Below, piece after piece: positions 43,927 to 53,937 of a stretch of 64,000 nucleotides of DNA. The stretch spans positions 6,816,778-6,880,777 of the forward strand of contig OZ038498.1 of assembly GCA_964036315.1 (NCBI GenBank), written 5' to 3'. Every line of letters starts with the position of its first letter. Positions within the stretch are counted from its first letter, which is position 1. The notes beneath the pieces are model-generated. The model saw only the letters and a program-made list of their open reading frames with translations. It was not told the DNA's origin and made no database searches. The position numbers and the translations under genes were made by a program. The DNA comes from Acanthosepion esculentum. Taxonomy: Eukaryota; Mollusca; Cephalopoda; Sepiida; Sepiidae.

Positions 43927-44270
43927 TGACCGCTCCGCTAGCAGTGTACACTAAAGAAGATCAAAGAGCTGTGATCCGATTTCTCTGGTCGGAATGTGTA
44001 TCAGAGGCTGGGATTCCTCGGAGTCTTTTAACACAATACGGCGACAGTGCATTACCGCGTTGAAGTCTGTATGAGTGAAACGAGAAGTTTAAACGTGGCA
44101 TGACGCGCGTGACGCTCGAAGAAGGTACAGGGCGCCCGTCAACCTCCATCACTGAAGAGAAGATTTAGTAAACTCGAGAGATGGTAATGGAGAACCGGCG
44201 ATTTATCATCGATTAGGTAGCATGATCTCTGCAAATTCGGATCAATGCAACTTCCCAAATGTGCATAGAT
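43927..44270 (+). pseudogene. Mariner transposase N-terminal fragment
   Basis: From the ATG at 43927 the frame reads MTAPLAVYTKEDQRAVIRFL, WSECVSEAGIPRSLLTQYGD, then a stop after SALPR. In continuing frames follow NEKFKRGMTRVTLEEGTGRP and STSITEE. This is the paired helix-turn-helix N-terminus of mariner transposases. It ends near 44270 with no catalytic domain. Confidence 0.8.
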
Positions 44271-44729
44271 AAATGTTCCACAGTGAACTTTTTACCCATA
44301 GACTCTGGACTTGATAATTAGACAATTAAAATTAAAAAGGCAAAGGGTTTCGCTTACCTTATAAAGGAACCGGGGCACTACTTAGATTGACATGTTTGTT
44401 CGTAAAAAATAGGGAATGATTATGAGGGGAATAATTTTTCTAGGTTAGCATTCAATAGACCTTCCTCGATTTACACGTGGGGAATTATGTTGATAATATA
44501 GCGTTAAATAGATCCTTGATTTTGTTTTAGTTCTCCGGACTTTTATTTACAAATAAACTTAGAGAAAATAGACATCCGATCAAAGTGATATAGACATGGG
44601 AAGAATATGAGGAAAAAGACAAAATCATGTGAGGTCAGAACAGAAAATACCACCAAATACAAAACAAACACAAAACAATTACAAAACATTGTATGGATAA
44701 ATCATTTAGAAACGCGGCATGAATGAGAT

Positions 44730-45425
44730 GAAAAACGATGTTTGAAAGAATAGCACTAAGTCGAATGAAAATGTGAAACAATCAAATGCAACAAAGAAAA
44801 TATGAAATGTGAAAGAAATGTGAAAACATGTAAAATGTGAAAAAATTAGATGCAACAAAGGAAATGTGGAATGTAAAAGAAATGTCAAATGTTAGAAAAT
44901 CAGATACAACAAAGAAAATATGAAAGAAATGTGAAAACATGTGAAAGAATTAGATGCAATAAAGAAAATGTGAAATGTAAAATAAATGTGAAATGTGAAA
45001 AAATCAGATGCAACAAAGAAAATGTGAAATGTGAAAGAAATGTGAAAACATGTCAAATGTGAAAGAAATAAATGAAAGAAAGAAAATTTGAAATGTGAAA
45101 GAAATGTGAAAACATGTGAAATGTGAAAGAATTAGATGCAACAAAGAAAATGTGAAATGTAAAAGAATTGTGAAAAAATGTGAAATGTGAAAGAATCAGA
45201 TGCAACAGAGAAAATGTGAAAAGGGTGAAATGTGAAAAAATCACATGCAAAAAAGAAAATGTGGTATGTGAAAGAAATGTGAAAAAATGTGAAATCTGAA
45301 AGCATCAAATGCAACAAAGAAAGTGTGAAATGTGAAAGGAAGTGTGAAATGGGAAAAAATCAGATGCAATAAAAAAAAGTAAAATGTGAAAAAATGTGAA
45401 AGATTCAGATGCAATAAAAAATGTG
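44730..45425 (+). repeat. GTGAAATGTGAAAGAAATGTG-type minisatellite in mariner
   Basis: About 12 irregular units of 45-65 bp, each with AGATGCAACAAAGAAAATGT or a variant followed by GTGAAATGTGAAAGAAAT words. On the minus strand this gives FHISH/FTF open frames that are artefacts. It runs up to the right inverted end of the mariner composite. Confidence 0.9.
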
Positions 45426-45529
45426 AAAGCAAGTACCAACTATAAGCACGCATGAGCAGAAGGCAGTGTGATAAACTTAAAAATATATTATGACAAAAGT
45501 TCGACTAATTTTTGACGTACCCTCGTATA

Positions 45530-45870
45530 TTGTTCTAGCCTGTCATGTCTAATAATGTATTTTTCTCTGCAAGGACTGGGCACCCTGATAACAAGCAGTC
45601 AACGTTTTCATCAAATTTATAACATAAGCGACAGGCGGATTCGAGCCATGTTTGTTTTTTTTTAAATTGTAGGCATTATTTGGAAGACATTGGCCTGACA
45701 TAAGAAAGCCTCTCTTCACCGTTAAGACCATTGCTTCTAAGTCACTGAAGGTTTTAGCGAGTATCGATGTGATCAAAGTAAAATTTGATAGAACCTTGTG
45801 TGTAGCCTGTTCAATTGGCGCATTTTGACTGGGAAGAACTGACAATGTCGAAAGAAACACTAAATTATCA
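45530..45870 (-). pseudogene. R2-like LINE C-terminal fragment, inverted partner
   Basis: The minus strand shows GQCLPNNAYN, then in a shifted frame KFDENVDCLLSGCPVLAEK and LLDMTG/ARTIY. Bases 45530-45710 match 43600-43764 in inverse orientation at about 80-85 percent. It is cut at the same point as the left copy by the mariner-type end. Confidence 0.75.
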
Positions 45871-46314
45871 CCGTCCTAACTCATCGGCGAAAACCTCATT
45901 TTTTTTTAACCAAAATTCACCCAATACCAGGTCCATGAACCACAGAAGGTAGAAAGTCATTCAATAAGATGGGTGATATGGACGCAAGAGACGGAAGTGA
46001 AGATTACGTGGATATGGCGGATAGATATCTATTGACCTTGAAGAAGTTGAGTGTAGTTTTTTGGGAGAGATATACGCAGGTATCTGTTCCACAACGAAGC
46101 AGTTCCTGGGAAGAAGCTTTTGAAGTGTAACGTCTTTCTCTACCAAAACCAATACGATAGGGGAACGCGAGTCATTCAAATCTGTGGACGTAACAAAATG
46201 GCTTTTGGTGGCAAAATGTTTGAGTTGGTGGTAATAAAGAATGGAGATCGTCCCAATATTCCCCATGGACGTAACAATAGGTTTTTGAGAGTGGATAATG
46301 TGGGGGGCGGGGAG
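45871..46314. other. Unassigned DNA
   Basis: Open frames on both strands (up to 139 codons on minus, partly over the adjacent SINE) show no family motif. Confidence 0.5.
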
Positions 46315-46510
46315 AAAGCACGGTGGAGTAATGGATAGCGGCTCTGATTGAGGAATCGGAGAGCCGAGTTCGAATTCCATTCGGATCCATTACATTCACT
46401 TGCGTGCTAATATCCTTGGGAAAGGTATATATCTTTTTCTCCTGGGTAATTAGCAGAACAGACTGGGTGGCAAACGGTCTAGGAGAAGGAACAACTGAAT
46501 TCAAAACTGG
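46315..46510 (+). mobile_element. tRNA-like SINE (family I)
   Basis: ACGGTGGAGTAATGGATAGC, CGGCTC/GAGCCG arms and B box GAGTTCGAATTCC match 27988-28290. The middle block (GGGTAATTAGCAGAACAGAC, GCAAACGGTCTAGG) follows. Of the copies here, its B box is closest to GGTTCGANTCC. Confidence 0.85.
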
Positions 46511-47134
46511 CCTGGAGTGGGTTGGTCTCTGTCAAGCTATCTTGCCGAAGAAACACCACTTCTACTGCAGCTGAAGTATGCATGGTGCCCCTATGACCCT
46601 GCGAGAGAAAGAGGCTGCAGGATGGATAATATGTCATCCCCACAATATCATCAAGGTAACGTAAAGGTTTTTGAATTCTGCCAAGGTTCTCTGCTAAAAT
46701 GTTAAAAAATAATGAATCGTCTGCTAAAAATGGTTACCATATTTTAGCGAAGAGCAGCGTAAGCAACTAAATTGTTACTCGCAGAATAATTTTTCTATTT
46801 TTATGCGATGACATTCGGCCATCATTTTATTGCTTTTAGAAACGGCTGATGATAAAAAAAAAACTAAAATATTTCCCATTTGTAAAAGTGGAAGACGGAA
46901 GATGGATCGTTTTAGAGGTCTTTTTATTTTACAACTTCCCGGAGAGTTATTATCTTCTTTTTCCCCGTCGAAAAAGGATCAATAGTAGATAGAAAATGAC
47001 TGATAAATAATGAAATGTTTCAATGTAGTATAGTGGACTTTTAATATACATATTTATGCAGCCAAAGTTGTTCACATACTTTAATCGAACGGAAGAGTTT
47101 TAGTATCTGTCTATATTTCTGAGCTGAGGTATTA
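46511..47134. other. Unassigned DNA
   Basis: No gene recognised; a 62-codon frame starts at the SINE boundary without motif. Confidence 0.5.
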
Positions 47135-47205
47135 TGTACACTATTTACATTATTCGGACTAACATCCTCATCTTTGACGCCATATTTATTACAACGTTTC
47201 CGCCC
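47135..47205 (-). mobile_element. SINE family II tail fragment
   Basis: The minus strand reads GGCGGAAACGTTGTAATAAA, TATGGCG, AAGATGAGGATG and ATGTAAATAGTGTAC, the last 70 bp of the family II tail. Confidence 0.7.
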
Positions 47206-47209
47206 TTTA

Positions 47210-47540
47210 GTATCTGTCTATATTTCTGAAACCTTGTCAGTGCAGTTGTCATGGAAATATTTGTAGAAAAGACAGAGGGAAGCCATGCCACATTGGTGAG
47301 AAAGTGAGTGAAGTTGAGATGCCAAGTCAGGATCTATTTCATTGCAGATCCTTCTTTGGAATTTGTTAAGAACCTCGAGATGAATAGCAGGAGCACCTGA
47401 CCAGATTTGGCAGCAATATTTAATGCACGGACGAATCGTAGACTTATAAATGTGCAAGATAGATTCTAACAAAAAACAATTTTCTAGCACGACACAATGA
47501 TCCAACTTTTCGATGTAGTCGCTCCTCTTCAAGATTGTAG
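47210..47540 (-). pseudogene. Jockey-like LINE C-terminal fragment
   Basis: One open minus frame: DYIEKLDHCVVLENCFLLES, ILHIYKSTIRPCIKYCCQIW, LEVLNKFQRRICNEIDPDLA, SQLHSLSHQCGMASLCLFYK. It is the least interrupted copy over this interval and ends near FHDN. Confidence 0.85.
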
Positions 47541-47584
47541 AAAACGTGAGATCAAGAAGCCGCAGCGTGTTTCGGACTCTAAGC

Positions 47585-47880
47585 GTTCATCACTTTTCGG
47601 ATTCTTCTTGTTGGCCCTAAGAGGCTTTCTATCTGCAATAGTTCCGCTGGGCTATCAATGCCAATTTTCTTTATTCAGGACCCTATTTTCTCAGTCACCG
47701 TACCAAACACACCAGTAACAACTGGTATGACCATAACCTTCTTCAGCCTTCAAAGCTTTGCGAGTTCAAATTTCAATGGGTCAAAATTGATTGCTTTCTC
47801 TTCTTCCTTTTGCACTCTCCTTGTATCAAAAGGACATGGTGGATCACAGATTCTTTTTTCCCCCTATTTTACCTTCCATT
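47585..47880 (-). pseudogene. R2-like LINE C-terminal tail, copy 1 of a tandem pair
   Basis: The minus strand reads EEKAINFDPLKFELAKL, RLKKVMVIPVVTGVFGTVTE, then GPTRRIRKVMN. The V-I-P-V-V-x-G-A-x-G-x-V pattern is the extreme C-terminus of R2-type ORFs. A paralogous copy lies 390 bp downstream in the same orientation. Confidence 0.65.
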
Positions 47881-47969
47881 AATATGTCCAAAAATTATTT
47901 ATGTTTGTAGTAGTAGTAGTATTTTGATAAGAACTTAATACCTGCTAATTAACGTATAAATAGCAGACG

Positions 47970-48255
47970 AAGAGCCCAGTCTCAGGTATCATGCACTTTT
48001 CCTCTGACTCTAAGGGTTCATCCCTTATCGGATTATTCTTATCGTTCCTCACAGACTTCCTTTCTGCAACAGTTTCACTAGGCAATCAATTCAAATTTTC
48101 TTTATCCAGGTCCCTATTCTCTCAGTCACCGTACTAAATGCATCCATGACAACCGGTATGATCGTGACCTTCTTCAACTTTCAAATCCTTTCGAGGTCAA
48201 ACTTCACTTGTTTGGTTGTTTGATCTTCTTCCGTTTGTTATTGTTGTGGGGATCT
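47970..48255 (-). pseudogene. R2-like LINE C-terminal tail, copy 2 of a tandem pair
   Basis: Plus-strand words CTCTAAGGGTTCATCCCTTA, TTTCTTTATCCAGGTCCCTA and CTCTCAGTCACCGTACTAAA parallel 47578-47700, at about 75-80 percent. It is as decayed as its neighbour, so the duplication is probably old or represents two insertions. Confidence 0.6.
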
Positions 48256-48330
48256 CCCCTTTTACACAAGATGGACTCGTCTAAAGTATATTTATACTGA
48301 CAGAGTTGGAAACAGGGTGGAGATACGTAG

Positions 48331-48334
<4 letters not shown>

Positions 48335-48382
<48 letters not shown>
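48335..48382. repeat. (GA)n microsatellite
   Basis: About 24 GA units. Confidence 0.95.
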
Positions 48383-48387
<5 letters not shown>

Positions 48388-49218
48388 TTACGGCTTCACT
48401 TACAGAGACTTGTACATATACTTTCTACTAACCCGTATTCCTGGACTACTAATCTTCATTTCAAGTTTGTATTCTTACGTTCAATACACTTATTTTCCTA
48501 TTTCAATTACTGGCGTTGTTTATTTATTTGTGCAGGATTCCATCCCCGGAATCCACAACAGTTATAATGGATTATCTTTTGATGGATTAATCTTTTTCTT
48601 ATTTTACTTTCCACCATTATGCAAAAAATTGTTTCTAATACTATTACTGAGTCCGAGGTTATGGATTTTATCAAGATCGATTAAAAGTAAGTTCTAAATG
48701 TCATGATGAAATTAATTACTAGCCAAAATGGTTGATGATGCCTTATCTGATAAAAATACAATACGTAGTTAATAATAAGATGGACCAAGTTAAGGCGTGA
48801 GTTTGACAGCCACTTCCCAGTGAGGAGTCCATTTTCCTGCTTGCAATTCTTCGTGTTATACTTTCAATAGATCCTGGAACCAAAGTCAAACTTCATTGGA
48901 TGGCCATTTTTGCAGTGCTACTCACTTGGCAGGATCCTTTTACCTTGAAGCAGGAAAACAGCTTCCTTTTCATTTCATTTCTTAGCAGGTCCCACAAATT
49001 CATTTAGCAGTCTGAAGAAAAGAAATACCACATCTCACTTGATAAAAAGTGGCGAGAAATAACCCAAAAGTGCCGAAGAATATTACTGAGATTGTATGAA
49101 GATTCTTCGAAAAGGAGACAATATAGCGATAGTATCGGGTTGTTTGCGACACGTGGTTCACTAAAGTCACTCGGAGGTGAAACAAGACAGGTCTTGTCCT
49201 TATAGTATCCTTTGGGTG
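48383..49218. other. Unassigned DNA
   Basis: A 126-codon frame (48317-48697) begins inside the GA repeat and then reads hydrophobic sequence without family motif. I do not support a gene. Confidence 0.5.
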
Positions 49219-49242
49219 AAGAGAGTGTGTGTGTGTATGTGC

Positions 49243-49274
<32 letters not shown>

Positions 49275-49294
49275 AAGAGAAAGAGAAAAGGAGA

Positions 49295-49329
<35 letters not shown>

Positions 49330-49330
49330 A
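49219..49330. repeat. (GT)n-(GA)n-(GT)n compound microsatellite
   Basis: GTGTGT with GTATGTGC, then GAGAGA, then GTGTGTGT. Overlapping frames on both strands are artefacts. Confidence 0.95.
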
Positions 49331-50202
49331 TTTTGTCCTTGTCTTCTCAAGTTTTGCCAATTTCTAACACCTATAAAATGGTGCTATAACACTCTCGTGT
49401 AGGTGTTAGAAATCTGTTGCAAGTACAAGTAATCCCTCAAGTACAAAACTTAAGACAGACTCTAATAGTTTTTGATTATGTATATTCTGAAAGCGCTGAA
49501 AAATGTCTATGCGTTTTACATTTCCTTAGTTCCTTGTAATGAAATATCAACACAGGTGTTTGTTTTTCAGAGACAATACTTATTGTCTAAATTTATCCGA
49601 ACATATTGATAATGTCACATTTTGTAAAAAGGTTTGTAGTGGACTGGTAAGTAGGATTGTACGTATTTGCATATGTCAAGCAGGAGAGATATAAAGTGTA
49701 TAATTAAACTCAGAGACAGCAGGAAGTTGACTGTAGAAGAACACAACACAACACAACACAACAATATGGCGTCGCCGATAGGAAGTCGAATAGTTGAACC
49801 AGAACTTGTCGGGACTTGGTGCAGGTGATTTGCAGCACTGGCTAGGGCTATAAAATTAAAAGACAACCAGGCAAGAGGCGGGGAAAAGGAAATAACTGAG
49901 CTCTTTCTAGTTTTGACAGGTTGTGAAGCTATAATGAAAATATTCTGTTACAGCTTATCCCAAACAACTGAAGAATTTGACTTTCATCGAAATTTCAGAA
50001 ATTATAAAAAGAAGTTTGCGACCTAAAAAGAAACTTATCATTGCGGAAAGAATCATATTTTTGTCCATTAAAAAGAACAGGACATAAACCTGAAGGGGGA
50101 AGAGGAAGAAAAAGGTTGTAGAGGAGGTTTGGGAACAATCAAAGGCATTAAACCACTTCACTTCCGGGAGGCGTAGTGGATTGGCAAATAGTATTATACC
50201 TA
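49331..50202. other. Unassigned DNA
   Basis: An ACACA pentamer run (AACACAACACAACACAACAC, about 49740-49761). No gene recognised. Confidence 0.5.
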
Positions 50203-50655
50203 TGTCGGAGTTAGCTCCTCTTTAATTCCCTAATAGTTCACAAGGGGTCGCTCTCCGTGCACTATAAATACTGGGCGACTTCTTGCCTCGTTCTCTTTTC
50301 TACTTTACATTTCAGCGGACACATTTAAAAATGTGATCTCTCTTAGAGATCCACGTTTTCGCCCACTTGTGTGAAAACGCCATGAAACACACATACACGT
50401 ACGTACGAACATTCACCAACATACAAACTCTTTATATTTACACACAAACACAAATGTTAATGTCTTTGTCACTTGTAAATTTGTTATTTAATACATATAT
50501 TTGTTGATATATATATATCGGTCTTGTTTGTTTTCTTTATATCTTCGGTTGGACTCAACTTGAGTCCGCCATTGTTCTTGTAGTTGGACTTTCTTCTAGC
50601 AGGAATAAACAGCACGTGTTCCTAATTCAACAACACTCAAACCCACCCGGTCACA
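50203..50655 (+). mobile_element. Solo LTR, copy 2
   Basis: It begins TGTCGGAGTTAGCTCCTC, with TATA box ACTATAAATACTGGGCGAC (about 50260), CACGTACGTACGAACATTCA, ATCGGTCTTGTTTGTTTTC, and ends GGTCACA. CCTA lies directly before 50203 and directly after 50655, a 4-bp target duplication that fixes the ends as TG...CA. It pairs with 8376-8842. No internal retroelement region adjoins it. Confidence 0.8.
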
Positions 50656-51129
50656 CCTATTCGCTCAGCTTAAGTAGAAGTATATAGTAAAGTAAGAGAC
50701 AAGCAAGAAGTTGACTACTAATCAGTGCCGTGGAGCAACGCCACACAACACAATACAAGATTCTTAGGAAATAAAAAAAAAAACTAGTCCTACACAGTTG
50801 GTTAAACATCTACGGTTTTTAGAAGCTGTTTACATCAAGCTTTATCGACCGATTTTGTGCATATGCAGAAAGAGAATTTTCTTCGTGCTCTGTGCCTCAT
50901 GGATGGGGTCGTGAGTAATTCTTTTGAATGGTTTATACTGATTAGGTTAATTTTAGCAATAAATTTATTTTACTCGTCGCTCCTTTTTTACCACCCGCCC
51001 TGTTTTTACCTTTTTAGTTTTGCCGTTTTGATTATAGTCATTCCCCCGAATCTTTCTGAAGAAGTTTTGAACGAAAAATGTCCTTTTAAAGCCCATAGTT
51101 AAAGCCACATTTAAATTCTGTGGTACAAA

Positions 51130-51130
<1 letters not shown>
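50656..51130. other. Unassigned DNA
   Basis: An 81-codon hydrophobic frame at 50857-51102 has no recognised motif. Confidence 0.5.
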
Positions 51131-51204
<74 letters not shown>

Positions 51205-51216
51205 CTAGTAGTGTAT

Positions 51217-51249
<33 letters not shown>

Positions 51250-51289
51250 TATGTATATATATATATTAGTAGTGTATATACATACATAC

Positions 51290-51321
<32 letters not shown>

Positions 51322-51623
51322 TAGTAGTGTATATACATACATACATACATACATATATATATGTATGTATATATATATATATACTAGTAGTGTATATACA
51401 TACATATATATATGTATATATATATACTAGTAGTGTATATACATATATATATATGTATATATATATATACTAGTAGTGTATATACATATATATATATATG
51501 TATATATATATATTGTAGTGTATATACATACATATATATATATGCATATATATATACTAGTAGTGTATACATATATATATATATATATGTATATGTATAT
51601 ATACTAGTAGTGTATATACATAC

Positions 51624-51656
<33 letters not shown>

Positions 51657-51707
51657 CTAGTAGTGTATATATATATATGTATATATATATACTAGTAGTG
51701 TATATAC

Positions 51708-51770
<63 letters not shown>
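51131..51770. repeat. Higher-order TA array with CTAGTAGTGTATATACAT core
   Basis: A pure TA tract (51131-51188) leads into about 11 units of 40-65 bp. Each has TACTAGTAGTGTATATACAT followed by a CATA-repeat and a TATATATGTATATATA segment. A second pure TA tract closes the array (51720-51770). Open frames across it are artefacts. Confidence 0.95.
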
Positions 51771-51776
<6 letters not shown>

Positions 51777-51960
51777 ATGTGTGTATGTATGTGTGTGTGT
51801 ATGTATACTGATTCCATGTAACTTGGAAAGTATGTGTATGTACGTATATGTGTATGTATGTACTGATTCCTGGTAATGGGATGGTATGTGTGTTTGTGTA
51901 TGTGTGTGTGTATGTGTGTGTGGGGGGTGTACAGATGTGTTCACTGATTCCTCGTAGTGA
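51771..51960. repeat. TGTG/TATG-rich flank with three CTGATTCC words
   Basis: GTGTATG-rich sequence in which TGATTCCATGTAACTTGG, TGATTCCTGGTAATGGG and TGATTCCTCGTAGTGAAAC recur every 60-90 bp, a decayed minisatellite. Confidence 0.75.
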
Positions 51961-52275
51961 AACAGTGTGTATGTATGGAGAGGGGATATACACATATATA
52001 CACGCATACTGACAAAATCACACGGAAATGGAAATAGATCTAAGAACACACAGGGGTCATTAAAAGATAAGCATGCCGATAACTACTCTATCATTTCTCG
52101 GACCAATATTAATTGTTTTGTAACCCTTCACGCAGAACTTTTCACTGTCAGTTCAAGAAAGATGTTTGGATTACTAACACAGAAAAAGAGAATGTCTCAT
52201 ATCGAGAATATTTAACATTGAAAAACATAATAAAAAAAATTAATTATTTTTAATAATATATCTAAATCTCCACTC
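51961..52275. other. Unassigned DNA
   Basis: AT-rich; no gene recognised immediately upstream of the ribozyme-like motif. Confidence 0.5.
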
Positions 52276-52318
52276 TTTGCCTGATGACGGTCGTGAGACC
52301 GGAAGCACGTGTAGCAAA
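52276..52318 (+). ncRNA. Hammerhead ribozyme candidate 1 (type I, minimal stem III)
   Basis: Stem I TTTGC/GCAAA (52276-52280 with 52314-52318) is perfect. Core CTGATGA is at 52281-52287. Stem II CGGTC/GACCG (52288-52292, 52297-52301) has a GTGA loop. GAAG follows at 52302-52305, then a short GC/GT stem III around ACGT, and U52312-A52313 as predicted cleavage site. Deviations: G instead of A at 15.1, giving a G-U pair, and C-G instead of G-C at the base of stem II. An AATAAA lies 10 bp downstream. Type I hammerheads with tiny stem III are known from Penelope-like elements and animal retrozymes. Confidence 0.55.
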
Positions 52319-52442
52319 ATTATGGAAAATAAAGCATAATATATTTAAAAAAAAAATCCACATTACAACCAAAAACGTTTGCGGTTTCTCTCTTCTTTTT
52401 AATATACACAATTTTCTCTCGTTGGAACTACTATAACCTCTT

Positions 52443-52445
<3 letters not shown>

Positions 52446-52495
<50 letters not shown>
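52446..52495. repeat. (TA)n microsatellite
   Basis: About 25 TA units immediately before the inverted repeat. Confidence 0.95.
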
Positions 52496-52499
<4 letters not shown>

Positions 52500-52536
52500 T
52501 GCAATTCATTGTGTCTGAAAGAAACCTCAACAGAAT

Positions 52537-52575
52537 GCACTGGACGGCCGTTTCGTCCTATATTTGCGCATCCAC
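52537..52575 (-). ncRNA. Hammerhead remnant in left arm, 5' half deleted
   Basis: The minus strand keeps the AAATATA loop, GGAC, GAAAC, GGCCGTC and CAGTGC of the right-arm motif but lacks the strand containing GCACTG, CTGATGC and GTCC. It therefore cannot form the three-way junction. Confidence 0.4.
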
Positions 52576-52796
52576 TACCGAGAATTGAAACCCTGACAGT
52601 TAGGTTGTCAAGGAAACATCATACCAACTGTTCCAACGGGCCTCGGTGACGAAGAGATCGCAAATCAGACTCAATATAGCGGCGCTCGCTCACATATTCC
52701 GTGGTGGAACTCAACTGAAGTTCTCTGTAACCATAGGACTGCACCCCCCGCCCGAGCCACGACTACTATCACCAAGCCGCTCAAACTGAAGCATTA

Positions 52797-52851
52797 GAAG
52801 CCGGATAAAGCAATGATATATCATATGTATATCATTGCTTGATCCGGCTTC
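52797..52851. repeat. 55-bp near-perfect palindrome
   Basis: GAAGCCGGAT (52797) pairs with ATCCGGCTTC (to 52851) and AGCAATGATATA with TATATCATTGCT, about 24 bp with one mismatch around loop TCATATG. Confidence 0.9.
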
Positions 52852-52865
52852 TCGGTAGTGGATGC

Positions 52866-52912
52866 GCACTGCTGATGCGTCCCAAATATAGGACGAAACG
52901 GCCGTCCAGTGC
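52866..52912 (+). ncRNA. Hammerhead ribozyme candidate 2 (type I, minimal stem III)
   Basis: Stem I GCACTG/CAGTGC (52866-52871, 52907-52912) is perfect over 6 bp. Core CTGATGC is at 52872-52878. Stem II GTCC/GGAC (52879-52882, 52891-52894) encloses CAAATATA. GAAA is at 52895-52898. Stem III A-C/G-T closes a GGCC loop, and U52905-C52906 is the predicted cleavage site, C being the usual base. The only core deviation is A9 to C, likely to abolish or reduce activity. Known class: hammerheads of Penelope-like elements and retrozymes. Confidence 0.6.
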
Positions 52913-52991
52913 TTTCTGCATTCTGTTGAGGTTTCTTTCAGACTCAATGAATTACTTAATTATAATTATCAAATCCTCCTTACAATTTCTA

Positions 52992-53425
<434 letters not shown>

Positions 53426-53487
<62 letters not shown>

Positions 53488-53497
53488 ACACACACAT
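53426..53497. repeat. (CA)n microsatellite, copy 1
   Basis: About 34 CA units. The flanks GGAAACGCATAAACGACATC and TTTTGAGAATTATAGATATA recur around 53764-53827, so the microsatellite and flanks belong to a longer duplicated segment. Confidence 0.95.
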
Positions 53498-53762
53498 TTT
53501 GAGAATTATAGATATAGATATAGATAATGTTATTGTAATAATTTAAACTATTTATTTTATTAAAGTTTTTATGAAAGATAAAAGATCCAAGAACAGATAG
53601 TAAATAGTAAAACGTTGCTGAGTGTTATAATGAACAGGAACTAGTGGAGAGCCATTGTCGCCACTAATTTGGACTCAAAACCAGCACTGAAGAATTTTCT
53701 ATCAGACAAAAAATTTAATCTAAATGGGATGAAAACTGTGGAAACTCATAAACAAGATTCGA

Positions 53763-53763
<1 letters not shown>

Positions 53764-53827
<64 letters not shown>
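53764..53827. repeat. (CA)n microsatellite, copy 2
   Basis: About 31 CA units with the same flanks as copy 1 (GGAAACTCATAAACAAGATT before, TTTTGAGAATTATAGATATA after). Confidence 0.95.
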
Positions 53828-53830
<3 letters not shown>

Positions 53831-53937
53831 ACACAAGCATTTTGAGAATTATAGATATAGATACTGAACATGATTAATGGAATATTGTGAGAATGACAGC
53901 TATTGTCTCATAACAGTCAATGCCAGGGTCAGATATA

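Larger units (their letters stand above)
43765..45525. mobile_element. Mariner-type composite with about 100-bp inverted ends
   Basis: The left end CGAGGGTACGTCAAAAAATA and right end (TTTTTGACGTACCCTCG) are inverted copies, with TATA outside both. The inversion continues inward for about 100 bp (CACTGCCTTCTGCTCATGCG against CGCATGAGCAGAAGGCAGTG). The interior holds a mariner transposase N-terminus on the left and a GTGAAATGTGAAA minisatellite on the right. The outer flanks are also inverted copies (R2-like LINE), which is not expected of a simple insertion. Confidence 0.8.
52506..52951. repeat. Inverted repeat with ribozyme-bearing arms
   Basis: The left arm 52506-52584 and right arm 52850-52951 are inverted copies (GTCTGAAAGAAACCTCAACA against TGTTGAGGTTTCTTTCAGAC; GGATGCGC; CACTACCGAGA). 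The right arm is longer by about 23 bp because it keeps the first half of a hammerhead-like motif that the left arm lacks. The spacer has a second, shorter hairpin at 52797-52851. No coding region. Confidence 0.85.

Noticed and set aside
45961..46380. 139-codon minus-strand frame
   Set aside because: Its N-terminal part is antisense SINE head; the rest shows no recognisable domain.
46315..46395. Functional tRNA gene
   Set aside because: A and B boxes are present but no acceptor stem or proper cloverleaf can be closed, and the same unit is dispersed with SINE bodies.
51205..52049. Ile/Tyr/His/Thr-rich frames up to 130 codons
   Set aside because: They run through TA/CATA/TGTG repeats and have no non-repetitive conserved part.
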